64,000 bases of DNA from positions 60,216-124,215 of the forward strand of contig WPIO01000287.1 of the NCBI GenBank assembly GCA_009760855.2, written 5' to 3'. The stretch's first letter is position 1. Each line of letters opens with the position of its first letter. The position numbers and the translations under genes were made by a program. Source of the DNA: Cristatella mucedo. Lineage: Eukaryota > Bryozoa > Phylactolaemata > Cristatellidae. Of the stretch, positions 28,917-38,404 are shown piece after piece. The notes under the pieces are model-generated. The model was not told the origin of the DNA, made no database searches, and was given only the letters and a program-made list of their open reading frames with translations.

Positions 28917-29226
28917 AGCTGATTTTACTTTTTTTTAGTTTATCTATCGCGCTTTTAATCTCACCAATTATTTGCTGTTCACTTGCTCCTCTTCCAATTC
29001 TTCTTCCTTGAGATAAAGATCCTTCACCAACAGCAACTGGAACAGCAGCTGGAACAGCAACTGGAACTGGAGTACTTCTTAGTCTAACAAACTTTGATTT
29101 CTTTTTACTACAGATTGTACAAATTCCTTTTACCATTCTTCTTAATCCTTTAGTACTATCTACCTCAACATACTCCTCGTGTAATGTAGCAGTGGACTTT
29201 TTACACTTCATGCAATATATCTCCAT
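28894..29226 (-). CDS. Zinc-ribbon protein (DUF5679-like), right-arm copy
   Basis: An intact frame from ATG at 29,224-29,226. CMKCKK and CTICSKKKSKFVR give the two CxxC pairs. The Val/Pro linker is longer than in the left copy (VPVAVPAAVPVAVG), a length change of a short in-frame repeat. The C-terminal GEIKSAIDKLKKSK helix is identical. It is divergent to an ATPase fragment and overlaps the protease. Confidence 0.65.
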   Translation of the reverse strand: MEIYCMKCKKSTATLHEEYVEVDSTKGLRRMVKGICTICSKKKSKFVRLRSTPVPVAVPAAVPVAVGEGSLSQGRRIGRGASEQQIIGEIKSAIDKLKKSKISFDRYRNK

Positions 29227-29248
29227 ATACAAATATAAAAATTTTAAT

Positions 29249-29536
29249 ATGATGTTTTTGGAAATTAAACCTTTTAATTTTGGACAGGATAGTGTTACCG
29301 GACATAAAGAACCACTACCTAAAGAACCTATTAGGGCATTAGTTTTAGGTCCGAGTGGATGTGGTAAGACACAGTTAGTAATGAATTGGATATTTTATGG
29401 AAGATTAGAGTATGATATCTGCACTATTATTGCTGCAAGTTTAGATCAGCCAGAATACCGTGGATTTATTGATATGACAAAAGAAAGTCCTGCATTTGTT
29501 TGGGTTAGTGGAGTAGATCTCCATATACAAATATAA
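29249..29536 (+). pseudogene. Partial, diverged duplicate of the packaging ATPase
   Basis: The first about 90 codons of an ATPase, with Walker A GPSGCGKT, MNWIF and SLDQPEYRGF, similar but clearly not identical to the next gene. It ends where a copied intergenic piece (ctccatatacaaatata, present at 29,221 and again at 29,519) begins, so it lacks Walker B and everything after. It looks like a tandem duplication or recombination with a related strain, and is absent from the left arm. Confidence 0.7.
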
Positions 29537-29552
29537 ATTTTTTTAATATAGA

Positions 29553-30203
29553 ATGTCTTTGAAAGTTAAACCTTATGACTTTGGACAGGATACTGCTACG
29601 GGCCATGAAGAACCATTACCTAAAATACCTATTAGAGCGTTAGTTTTAGGTCCGAGTGGGTGTGGTAAGACACGATTAATAATGAATTGGATATTTTCAT
29701 TAAAATTAAAGTATGATGCTTGTACTATTATTGCAACAAGTTTAGATCAACCAATGTATCGAGGATTTAAAAGTATGACAAAAGAGAACCCTGCATTTTT
29801 TTGGGTTGGTGGAGTAGATGAAATGCCAGATGTTGATTCATATAAGAAATGTAGAAATGTTGTTATGTTAGATGATGTTATAAATGAAGATCAATGTACT
29901 ATATCAGATTATTTTACTAGAGGAAGGCATAAAAAAATGAATGTATTTTATCTTTCTTAAGGATTTACAAATGTTCCTAAAAGAACTATAAGAAACAATG
30001 TAAACTCTATAATAATATTTAATCAAAATTATATTGATATAGAATATATACGACGTTCATATGTTGGTGATATAGATAGAAAGCAATTTAAAGATTGGGT
30101 TGATTCTATGACACAGGAAGAATTTAGTTATTGTGTTATAGATCTAACTAAGACTGAAAAAAAGGAAGATCTTGGTCTGTTGATGAAGAAGGAAAACAAC
30201 TAA
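29553..30203 (+). pseudogene. A32-type DNA-packaging ATPase, right-arm copy
   Basis: Full-length frame of 216 codons behind TTTTTTAATATAGA, broken only by TAA at 29,958-29,960. It has Walker A GPSGCGKT, Walker B VVMLDDVIN, then the MNVFYLS segment and GFTNVPKRTIRNN, which matches the conserved region after Walker B in A32-type ATPases. The C-terminus (FKDWVDSMTQEEF) is complete. It would pump DNA into the capsid; the nonsense codon cuts it before the final third. Compare the left copy, which lacks this part by deletion. Confidence 0.88.
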
Positions 30204-30233
30204 TAACTATTTTCAATAGTTGATAGGAAGGGA

Positions 30234-31052
30234 ATGATTAAAGGAAAGTTGTTTCAAAATAAAAATAGAAAATACGAAGGTAGTGTTCAAGAAGCTCTTG
30301 ATTTAGAAAACTTATATAGTAATTTGGACAAGTTAAATGTTGCAACCGCACTTAACAATGGTCAAGAAATGACAAGAATAGAAGCCGAAATCGTTGCTAG
30401 AGATCAGATAGAACATAAACTACATGAACGTGCTTTAGAGCATTCAAAAATGATTTAGGTGGTGTTTATTTTAATAAATTTAGAGTAATGAGACCTAAAC
30501 TAGCAATACAAATGGAGACTAATAAACTAATTGAAAAGGCGATACAGCCTAAACCTAAAGAACCTCAAGATGTTTCTTTGGTTTTGGGGAAAGCAATTGC
30601 TGATATTAAATCTGGTGAACCTAAAAAAGCAATTAACAGAATAAATCAAGCAAAGACTCGTGCAGCTAATCAAGAAATAAGAGAAATTCTTGATGGTGCT
30701 CAAAAAACAGTTTCAGAAGGTTTTAATGTTAATCCATCTACTGGTACTCCAAAGATTAAGAAAGGAAGTATAAAAGAAGTTGAAGAACCACCCGCTATAA
30801 GTACGCCAAAGAAAAGAGAAAGAAAAAGAAAAAATGCTTTACCAACTTTAAGTGTTATAGAACCCGATGCAAGTGTTATAGAACCTGTCATAAGTACCCC
30901 AAAGAAAAAAGTAAAAAAAAGTAAAACTGCTTTACCAATTGTAAGTGTTATAGAACCTAGTATAGAACCTGATGCGTGTTATAGAACCTGCTATAGAACC
31001 TAACACACCTCAATTTACAACTGCTATAGAAGATACTTTACCTACAATTATT
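30234..31052 (+). pseudogene. AT-hook virion core protein, right-arm copy (truncated)
   Basis: Starts MIKGKLFQNKNRKYEG like the left copy. A frame change near 30,450 leads to a second open part from 30,488. AT-hook-like KKRERKRK and KKKVKKSK blocks alternate with SVIEPDASVIEP-type repeats; another frame change lies near 30,975. Viral similarity ends near 31,052, where the host repeat begins, so the C-terminal third is missing. The spacer repeats differ in number and sequence from the left copy. Confidence 0.6.
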
Positions 31053-31054
31053 GA

Positions 31055-32495
31055 ACACCCGTGGGACCATGTACTACTGCTGTGACCGCAATCAGAGAAA
31101 CCAACTTTAAGGTGCCAAAGCATGTAGGTGACATGGAATAACAAGTGTTACTATATTTGTCGCCATACAACATTGAAACACATACTTAGGAGCATGTACT
31201 TCGAATTTCACGTTGATTGGGTCACAATTAGCCTACCTGACATTTTTACGCCATGTGAGTGAAAGGATGACAAAGGCTTAGCACGACAAACAGCCAGTTT
31301 TAACCAAAACAAGTCAATCTACTGAGGTCCAATACGCATGCGAGAAGGCTGGAATGATTCTGTAACTACAATCAATCATACATTCCAAAGTTTTAAGGAT
31401 ATCGGATCATAATTTTAGGAGATTTGACATAAATGACAGCAGGCATTGGACTGTCGTATGCAGATAAACTTGAGAACTCCCAAGGTATAACCAAGAGGCA
31501 GCACTAGGAAACGCTATAACCACACAAACAATTCAATAAATAGATAAATATGGATCTTAGGAATAGGTCAACCTAACAAGAACCTTATACAGCCTAAGCA
31601 GATCATATCCGCGATAGGTCTCATACGGCAGGCCGGCAATCCAGGGTACAGCCGGGCGGCTCACCGGCATTCGCCAATACAAATATCTAACTAGTAACGA
31701 CATAAATGAGAACTTGAAATCACCTAAATTTCCTTGAATAGAAATGAATCAACCTTTTCAGACTGGCTTCCAGTAAACGACGCACTAGTTCCATCCAAGT
31801 CACCACGCTGACCGGCCGCCGAGCCGAAAAAACGACTACTCGCGGCCGTCGCCTCGTGCGTTATGGCGGCGACAGGAACTGGATCAGCTGTCCCAGGATT
31901 CATGCGGTGCCGTGATAATGGACTCCTTAGTTACGGCGGCCCCGGCAGCAGTAAATTCTCAATACATTATCCCTAATGTTCGTCTACTGGCCGAACGACA
32001 GTCACTTCCGGTTTGTGATCTGATGTAAACATACCAATGTTAGCAGGTTTCTGCCAAGTACATAAGGAGTGGGCCTTGGAATGCCGTTTACCGCCGGTTG
32101 CTATGGGCGGGGCGGGGAAGCAGAGGCGGGACTAGACACCCTGCCGTTAGGGGGTTTACTCTTTTATCATCTTGTTGTACTACCAGTTGGACGTGTGATC
32201 TCGAGGGGCGTGTCATTTCCGGAAATTCTTTACGTTTTATCATTTCCCAGTTATTTTTTAAGGGTACGTTTAGGGCAGAATAGCTTATATTCGCAGAGTT
32301 CACCAGAAAACCGCAGTTCCGGCTCAGTTATTTTTCAAACAAAATTATTTTGTTGAGCTCGATGTACGACTTCCGGTTTAGATAGGTCTTACATGATAAT
32401 TTTATTGACCATGTTCCAGTCATCTTACAACCACCAAAATTTGAGCTTGAATTTATAACTAGTTTATCTTTAATACGCGAATTTCAAATAAATTG
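31055..32495. repeat. Host interspersed repeat, copy 2
   Basis: Uninterrupted copy of the repeat at 4,830-7,275, same orientation. It stands between the cut core-protein gene and the cut capsid-protein gene. The viral genes on its two sides are about 4 kb apart in the left arm, so its presence here goes with a deletion, not a simple insertion. Short frames inside it show no recognisable protein. Confidence 0.7.
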
Positions 32496-32539
32496 ACCTT
32501 TTTTGGGGACCTACCTCCTTATTTCGGAGCCTACCCCGT

Positions 32540-33089
32540 TAATCAAGCAACGAGATTCACTAAAAGTCTATCAGTTCAAAATAACATTGATAAAGTTAGG
32601 TGGTTGATTGTCGCGGCTCAAAATGCTAATAAGTATGAGAGTTATACAGGTAATCCTTGTACTTACAACCATTGTGATGTTAAGAGTGTTTCTGTATTCG
32701 CTAATGGATCTAAGCAATACCCCGCTGTTCAAAGAGCGTGTGAGTTTAAAAAAGGAAGGTGCTTCCAATCTTTCATGGACTTCACGACTTTTAGGAAGCA
32801 GTATCTTGGTCTTAATGAAATTACTGAACCCGTTGGCGTTGGTTATAATGAGTGGCTATCACTTTATCCAATTCATGTAATTGATCTCCAATACAACGAT
32901 GAACCTCTTAGAGTAACAACAAAACTTGATGTGACTGTTGAGTTCAATAGTAATGCTGTTCCTGCTTCAGGTGTTATCATTCATTACTTAACTATTTGTG
33001 ACAATAGTGCTGAAGTAACTTCCGATGGCTCAGGTGCTAATTTCACTTGTGCCAAGGGGAATATGGTTTACGAAGGAAAAGATTTTTAA
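32540..33089 (+). pseudogene. Major capsid protein, diverged C-terminal fragment
   Basis: An open frame, but only the last third of the protein. FTKSLSVQNNIDKVRWLIVAA, SYTGNPCTYNHCDVK and YPIHVIDLQY align with the C-terminal third of the intact protein at 14,511-16,121, at clearly lower similarity than neighbouring genes (by eye well under three residues in four). The Ala/Pro-rich insert of the left copy is absent. The N-terminal two thirds have been replaced by the host repeat. Confidence 0.8.
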
Positions 33090-33101
33090 TAACTAAATAT
33101 A

Positions 33102-33806
33102 ATGCAAAAACAAATTTTATTCAAGGGTCTGATGAGTGGAAGAGAGCTGTGAGCCTTAATATTGGTGGATCAGGAGTGTATTCAGTTTTGGGTAATGATA
33201 TGGTATTTGGATCTCAAATTGATTGTAACATTGAATTAATTTCAAATAGAAAACTAAAAAAATATATTGCTAACTCTCAACCTATGAGATTTCCACAAAT
33301 TTTATTTGGTAAAGTATTCGAGCCAATAGCAGCTAAATTTCTAGAAATGAAGTTGAATAGAAGTTTTGAGAATTCAAATGAATGTTTTACTAGTGACGGA
33401 GTTTAGCGTTATTCTCCAGATGGTATTATTGATCAAGATACTCTAATAAAAATAAAATGTTTATGGAGTAAAACTATTGTAAAAGATTTTATTCCAAAAC
33501 AATATATTGCACAGTGTCTACTTGGTTTACACGTCTCAAAGCTTAGCAGATGTTTTTATAGTGAATTTGAAATACTCGTTCCAGGTTTGAATTGTCATGA
33601 TATACCTAAAGACTATGTTGCTGCAAGAACAGTTAGAATTCTAACGACTTATGAATTTGATATACCAATACGCGAACTTCTTTTTATGTTTTTACTTAAA
33701 GATGAGAAGTACTTTGAATTCGAATTTGATATAATTTCTGAATATGGTCGTTTTAACAATAAAAAACTTTTGGTTATGATATCAAATATTATATTAAAAA
33801 AGTAGA
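33102..33806 (+). pseudogene. YqaJ/lambda-exonuclease-type nuclease, right-arm copy
   Basis: Counterpart of 13,794-14,498 with GGSGVYSVLG, FGKVFEPIAAKFLE, SPDGIIDQDTL and the Gln motif. It has a frame change within the first codons, a TAG near 33,402-33,407, and Lys replaces the active-site Glu in the IKIKC segment (IEIKC in the left copy). Similarity to the left copy rises from about four in five residues at the N-terminus to near identity at the C-terminus. Confidence 0.78.
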
Positions 33807-33910
33807 GATACAAGTAGTTGAAGAAGAAGATCCACTTAGATTTGTAAGAATTGTTCCACTGGTTAAAGAAGTGTTAGAGAGATCTAAAATATTAATAAAT
33901 AATAATATAG

Positions 33911-34771
33911 ATGAGCAAAAAGTTTCACAGCGATGACTATGTATCGAAGACTAATGGATTCATTCTTTCTGATCTTGATGCAAATGGTAATAGAATTATA
34001 AATCTAGCTGATCCTGTCAATGACTATGACGCTGTTACAAAGGCCTATGCCGACGCTAACTTTGTTGTTAATACAGGAATAACAATGAATCTTGGTGGTA
34101 AACGTTTTACAAATCTTGGAGTAGGTGTTAATCCTACTGACGGAGTGAATGTTAGTCAGGTAAATAATTATGTTAAGAAGACGGGTGATACAATGCTAGG
34201 AGATCTAGACATGAATGGTAAAGCTATAACATCTACTTATTGGAATTCTGTTAATACTAATCCAGTAGTATTAAATGATGACTATTGTGTTACTTATGGA
34301 GGAATGAAAAGAGATGTATTACTAAAGAATTATCCTTCAACAACAAATATCAATATGGGAGGATATTCAATTACTAATGTTTCTGAGCCTGTAAATCCTT
34401 TTGACGTTGCAACAAAGAATTACGTAGATAAAACACTTAAAAAAATAACCGAAGTAATATCAATCTCAATGGACCCTAAAGCATTGAACTCAATATTAAA
34501 TCTATCAACTACATATTCATGGACAAATAAAATGTCTCCCCCAATAATGATTCTGAACGTTATGGTTGTAGGATCTTCTAATTGTGTATTTCTAAAACCT
34601 AATACTGATACAGCAGTAGTATCTGGTGATGAAAGAGCTATAAATACTTCAACAACTGGTGTTAACTTAAAGTACTATGTATACTTCAGTAGATTACCTA
34701 CAGAGTATTACTTCGTTGATAGTACAGGAAAATTAAAGGTAAATCTATTAGTTAGTTATGTACCCTCCTGA
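33911..34771 (+). CDS. Phage tail-fibre-like protein D, right-arm copy, intact
   Basis: An uninterrupted 286-residue frame, start ATG behind AATAATATAG. Shaft repeats: LDANGNRIINLADPVNDYDA, TMNLGGKRFTNLGVGVNPTDG, DLDMNGKAI, INMGGYSITNVSEPVNPFDVA with TKNYVDK. After about residue 185 the repeats stop and a beta-rich tip domain follows (MILNVMVVGSSNCVFLKPN, YYVYFSRLPTEYYF). This is the trimeric-fibre layout of phage tail fibres (shaft plus binding tip). It shows the state before the frameshift in the left copy. A host-receptor-binding role is inferred. Confidence 0.78.
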   Translation: MSKKFHSDDYVSKTNGFILSDLDANGNRIINLADPVNDYDAVTKAYADANFVVNTGITMNLGGKRFTNLGVGVNPTDGVNVSQVNNYVKKTGDTMLGDLDMNGKAITSTYWNSVNTNPVVLNDDYCVTYGGMKRDVLLKNYPSTTNINMGGYSITNVSEPVNPFDVATKNYVDKTLKKITEVISISMDPKALNSILNLSTTYSWTNKMSPPIMILNVMVVGSSNCVFLKPNTDTAVVSGDERAINTSTTGVNLKYYVYFSRLPTEYYFVDSTGKLKVNLLVSYVPS

Positions 34772-34806
34772 AAAGTATAAATGAACTATTGAAACTATTA
34801 ACTCTT

Positions 34807-35190
34807 TTAACTTTGTTGCTTTATGTTTACCTTTAACAACCGGAAATAATTTAGAAATAGAACAGATGGCTTCATGATATAAGCAATGATGTAAAGAAGT
34901 AGAACAAAATTGTTTTTTAAATGTTTCTTAACCATTAAATACAGTTTAGTTGGTTTTTCTTTTTTATAATAATTAGAATTTATGTTGCAGTAGGAACAGA
35001 TTATACAATGGTTGTTACGAAAAAGGTTAGAATCAAATTCAGTTTCTTCCATATCTTTATCACAGATACAACAACGTATTTCATATTCCTGCTTTGGCCT
35101 TTTTCTTTTTGGTTTACAATATGGATGACCTGTTTCAAGGTATTCAACTTCACTAAACGTGCTTAAGCATATATCACAAAATATTTCATT
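34807..35190 (-). pseudogene. Cys-rich (zinc-binding-like) viral protein, right-arm copy
   Basis: A continuous frame with EIFCDICLSTF, YLETGHPYC, RCCICDKDMEE and CIICSYCNIN, showing at least four Cys pairs, then a basic and finally hydrophobic end (FVLLLYIIAYIM). One base is missing at the start compared with the left copy, which displaces the ATG. The frame shows the intended order of the zinc knuckles. Confidence 0.6.
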
Positions 35191-35218
35191 CTCTATAGAA
35201 TGTCGTTCTCAACTCTAA

Positions 35219-36057
35219 ATGAAAGAAACAAAAGGTAAATTCAATCCTGACTCAGATATAAGTCAAGTATTCAAACCAAGACCAAAGAGCATTCCACAAG
35301 GTTTCTTTAATATTGTTGAGCCTAATGAAAATCATCAAGCAGACATTCTGTATATGCCTAATGATTCTGGATATAAATATGCTTTGAGTGTTATTGATGT
35401 TGCTAGTAGATATAAAGAATCAAGACCTCTTAAAACAAAGTCTTCTAAAGAAGTAACAAAAGCAATAATAGATATCTACAGTAAAGGTCCTTTGAAGTGG
35501 CAAAAGAAAATGACTGTAGATTCAGGATCAGAGTTTAAAGGAGAGTTTGCTAAAGAAATGAAAAAACATGAAACACAAATAATTGAAGGCACTACTAAAA
35601 AGAGTGTTGCATTAGTTGAAAGAATGAATAGAACAGTTGCTGAGAGAGCATTTATTGCTCAGTATGAAAAAGAATTAGAAAGTATTAATAAATGAGATTA
35701 TACTAGAAATAAAGAGTGGATTGATAATCTACCAAAGATCATTGAGTATCTAAATAATACTGTTACAAGAATGATTGGTGAAGAACCATCAAAGGCGATA
35801 AAAAAGAAAAGGTAAAACTAAAGAAACCAAAATATCATGAGGAAAACCTATTAGAACTTGAGACGACTGTTAGGTATTTGTTAGAACCAGGTGAGTGAGA
35901 AGATGAAAAAAGAAGAGCTACAGATGCAATATGGAGTTTGACTAAACATACTATTGTTAGAATAATGGTATTGCGAGAACAACCGACTAGATATTTCGTA
36001 AATGATGTTAAGAGAAGTTTTGTTAGAGAGGAGTTACAAGTTATCAACCAATATTAA
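35219..36057 (+). pseudogene. Retroviral-type integrase, right-arm copy
   Basis: From MKETKGKFNPDSDIS the frame runs through the core (ADILYMPND, TVDSGSEF, VERMNRT) to a TGA near 35,693. The same frame continues with RNKEWIDNLPKIIEYLNN; a frame change near 35,815 and a TGA near 35,895 follow before RRATDAIWSL and FVREELQVI at the C-terminus. A second ATG at about 35,199 lies just behind TCTCTATAGA but is out of frame. The breaks differ from those of the left copy. Confidence 0.85.
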
Positions 36058-36442
36058 TTTCAGTTTGTGAGTTCCCCAATACAAGTACTTCAAACTCTTC
36101 TTTTGTAATCTCATCATCAGATAAAGCGTTAGTAATCTTTGAGATAATTTGATAATTAGAACTTAAAGCATTCTTTTTACATGTGTCTATTTCTGTAAGC
36201 ACACCTTCAATTGACACAAACATTACTGATAGGGCTAAAAAGAAAGTTACAGCATGACTAATAGATGGTATTACTTGAATATAAGTACTTGAAACAGTTA
36301 CTCCTAATGCTATTAATATATTTATAAATCTAATTGCATATCTAGCTCTTGTTAGTTTTATTAGACATCCCCTAATTTTGTTATTAAATTTAACAGTCTC
36401 CTCATATTTTTTAACAGCAAAATCTTTTCTCAAATCTGGCAT
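36044..36442 (-). CDS. Small viral membrane protein, right-arm copy, intact
   Basis: An open 132-residue frame starting MPDLRKDFAVKKYEETV. Two hydrophobic helices lie near residues 40-58 (FINILIALGVTVSSTYI) and 64-83 (AVTFFLALSVMFVSIEGV), followed by a soluble C-terminus with ALSDDEITKEEFEVL. The stop overlaps the end of the convergent integrase by 14 bases. A viral envelope, ion-channel-like or regulatory role cannot be decided. No family is recognised. Confidence 0.6.
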   Translation of the reverse strand: MPDLRKDFAVKKYEETVKFNNKIRGCLIKLTRARYAIRFINILIALGVTVSSTYIQVIPSISHAVTFFLALSVMFVSIEGVLTEIDTCKKNALSSNYQIISKITNALSDDEITKEEFEVLVLGNSQTEINIG

Positions 36443-36499
36443 TTTTTCTATCTAAAATAAAACAAGTTTTATATCTATTATAATTTTCAAACTAAGGCT

Positions 36500-37236
36500 A
36501 ACGATTGAATTTAGTGATGATAGAATTTTTCCTTTTGCGATAGCGGGAATTTTTTTGACAACCGATGGTGAAACCGAGGTTGGAGAAAAATTTGACGACG
36601 TCGTAAAAGGGAAAACTCCTATCATCAAGGTCGAGAGGGCAGAGAGAGAGAGAGAGAGAGAAGTATAAAATCGCAGGACTGACAGAGCTCGGGGCTGCAG
36701 CTTCGGTAGTCGATGCGAGACTACGCTTCGAGAGCACGAGAGACGAACCTACGGCGACGGACTGCTAAGTGCAACTTAGACTTCGCAGTTGCGTTCTGCC
36801 GGCTACTCAGTGAGCCGCTCGTATCTTGGGGTGCTGTAGCGACGCGCGCATAGGGTAGTTAGCTATACTCGGACTTCGGGAGTTCGCGCAATTAACTCCG
36901 TCGGTCCGGTACACGCCGCGTAAACGCGCAGGGTAGTTATTATAGTCGGGCTTCGGGGAGTTCGTGCAGTTAACTCCGTCGGCCGATACGCGCCGCGTAA
37001 ACGCACAGGGTAGTTGGTTATACTCGGGCTTCGGGAGTTCGCGAAGTTAACTCCGTTGGTCCGGTGCGCGCCGCGTAAAGCGCTTTCGCCGGCGCGTAAC
37101 CGCAACGAACAGGCCCACAATAAACTGTTGCTTTCGGCACCCATTTGTGGCCGCCTGTGTTTTAACCGCACCGCAGCACTGCATCACACGCACAGTCCAC
37201 CGGTAGAGAGCCGGGGGACGAGCTTCTACGCGGTTA
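36500..37236 (+). mobile_element. Possible LTR with TATA box, minisatellite and polyA signal
   Basis: Host-like GC-rich sequence begins just after the viral end. It contains an (AG)n run (36,640-36,660), a TATA box (gtataaaa, about 36,662), the minisatellite at 36,844-37,079 and an AATAAA near 37,119, the order expected for an LTR promoter-to-polyA unit. Both ends are uncertain; no internal gag or pol was recognised. Confidence 0.35.
36844..37079. repeat. Three tandem repeats of about 79 bp
   Basis: Units begin near 36,844, 36,924 and 37,001, each with gggtagtt, cgggcttcggg, gttaactccgt and gccgcgtaaa in this order. Confidence 0.75.
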
Positions 37237-37278
37237 CACTATAGGGGCGCAAGACGACGCAGCAAGCGCGAACAAATG

Positions 37279-38404
37279 TGTAGCACTTTGCTGGCCTTGG
37301 CTGAATTTTAGCGCGAACAACAGCTGTTCGGAGGCGGGCTAGAACTCCTTTATCCTGGAGCAGTGAGCCAGAGAGGAGCGTCAGCGCGGTTAGAGAGCAA
37401 GAGCTTAAGAACAAGCCAGGAAACTGAGACCGGCGGTGGCGATTCGGCCTTTAGAATTGGTCCGATACCCGCGGAAGCTGCTGATTGATGTTGGCTGGCC
37501 TGTCGACCTCCGCCTTCACTCGGTCCAAGAAAGAATCGTCTGGAACCCATTCGCCATTCAAGCTGGACAGAGGGGACATTCCAGTGGCCTAGTGCCGGTA
37601 TTAGTTCCTCACCGTAATGGGCCAAGGTGTCCGGGCCCAATACCACTAAGCTCTTGCCCCATTGTCTCAGCCAAGTATTTAAGAGTCGAGCGACGCTCGA
37701 CTCTCGGTCTTTCGTCTCTGATCTTCTGTCTTTGGTCGCCGTCGGGCACTCGTTTCTCTGAAAGCTTCGACGCCGTCGGGCACTCGTTTCTCTGAAAGCG
37801 AGGGAGGAGGGCGGGCTGTTCGCCGGCGATTGACGGAACAGGACGAGACAGCGCTAGGAGGATTCGGTGGACTCCACCGAATGCGGTCGTATCGCGCCCG
37901 AGCTGGTATTTTGTGTTTCTTTCGTGTTTTGTGTGTGCGCGCTAGCACGTGGTCTCGGCATAGGGATTTGCTGGTGCGAGCTAGAAGTAGTTGGCGTGTG
38001 TGGAGTATTCCTGCCGCACTGGTGGAAACCGAGTTCTAGTTCTCCTGTTAGGGGTTTAGGTTCTGGTTCGGGCTCAGTGTGGAGAAGTATTCCCTCCGCA
38101 AGAGTGTTGGTGCTGTTGAGAGCGTGCGAGGAGTGTGGAGATAAAACTGAGCTAGACGCGCAGCGACATTGTGCGCTGGCGAATAAAGCTCAGTAAAATC
38201 CCCAATTTGTGTGTCTCGCTTTCCAATTCACGCCGCGGACTCACGACCCCCTTTAGTAACGGTAAGCAGGTCAGCGCCAGAAACGCTCGTTTCGTGGCGG
38301 CCAGCTTATTGCGCGTAGGCGCGCACCGAACGGCAGTAGGCGCTAGGTTACGCCGCTAGGTAAGCGGCAGGTCAAGCCTACCCCGCCGAGCCTTCGGCGT
38401 TACA
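37279..38404 (-). mobile_element. Solo LTR, about 1,126 bp, same family as 6,160-7,184
   Basis: On the minus strand it begins TGTAACGCCGAAGGC and ends AAGTGCTACA, like the element at 6,160-7,184 (TGTAACGCCGAAGGT to GTGCTACA). The first about 250 bp align well (gtttctggcgctga, gaaagcgagacac, gggattttactgagc); the middle is more variable. A target duplication is not convincing (aaatg / aacgt). Confidence 0.65.

Larger units (their letters stand above)
27984..36442. repeat. Right arm of large inverted duplication
   Basis: Reverse-complement counterpart of 11,154-22,347: conserved protein, protease, zinc ribbon, ATPase, core protein, (host repeat), capsid protein end, nuclease, fibre D, Cys-rich protein, integrase, membrane protein. 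The segment matching about 15,100-19,800 of the left arm (paralogues E, F, G, the pVI-like gene and most of the capsid gene) is missing and a host repeat stands in its place. Confidence 0.85.

Noticed and set aside
32069-32356. 95-codon frame in the host repeat
   Set aside because: Not preserved in the other repeat copy at 5,850-6,150 and without recognisable motif.
36863-38359. Several GC-rich frames of 60-120 codons
   Set aside because: They lie in LTR-type repeats and a minisatellite, overlap on both strands and show no domain.
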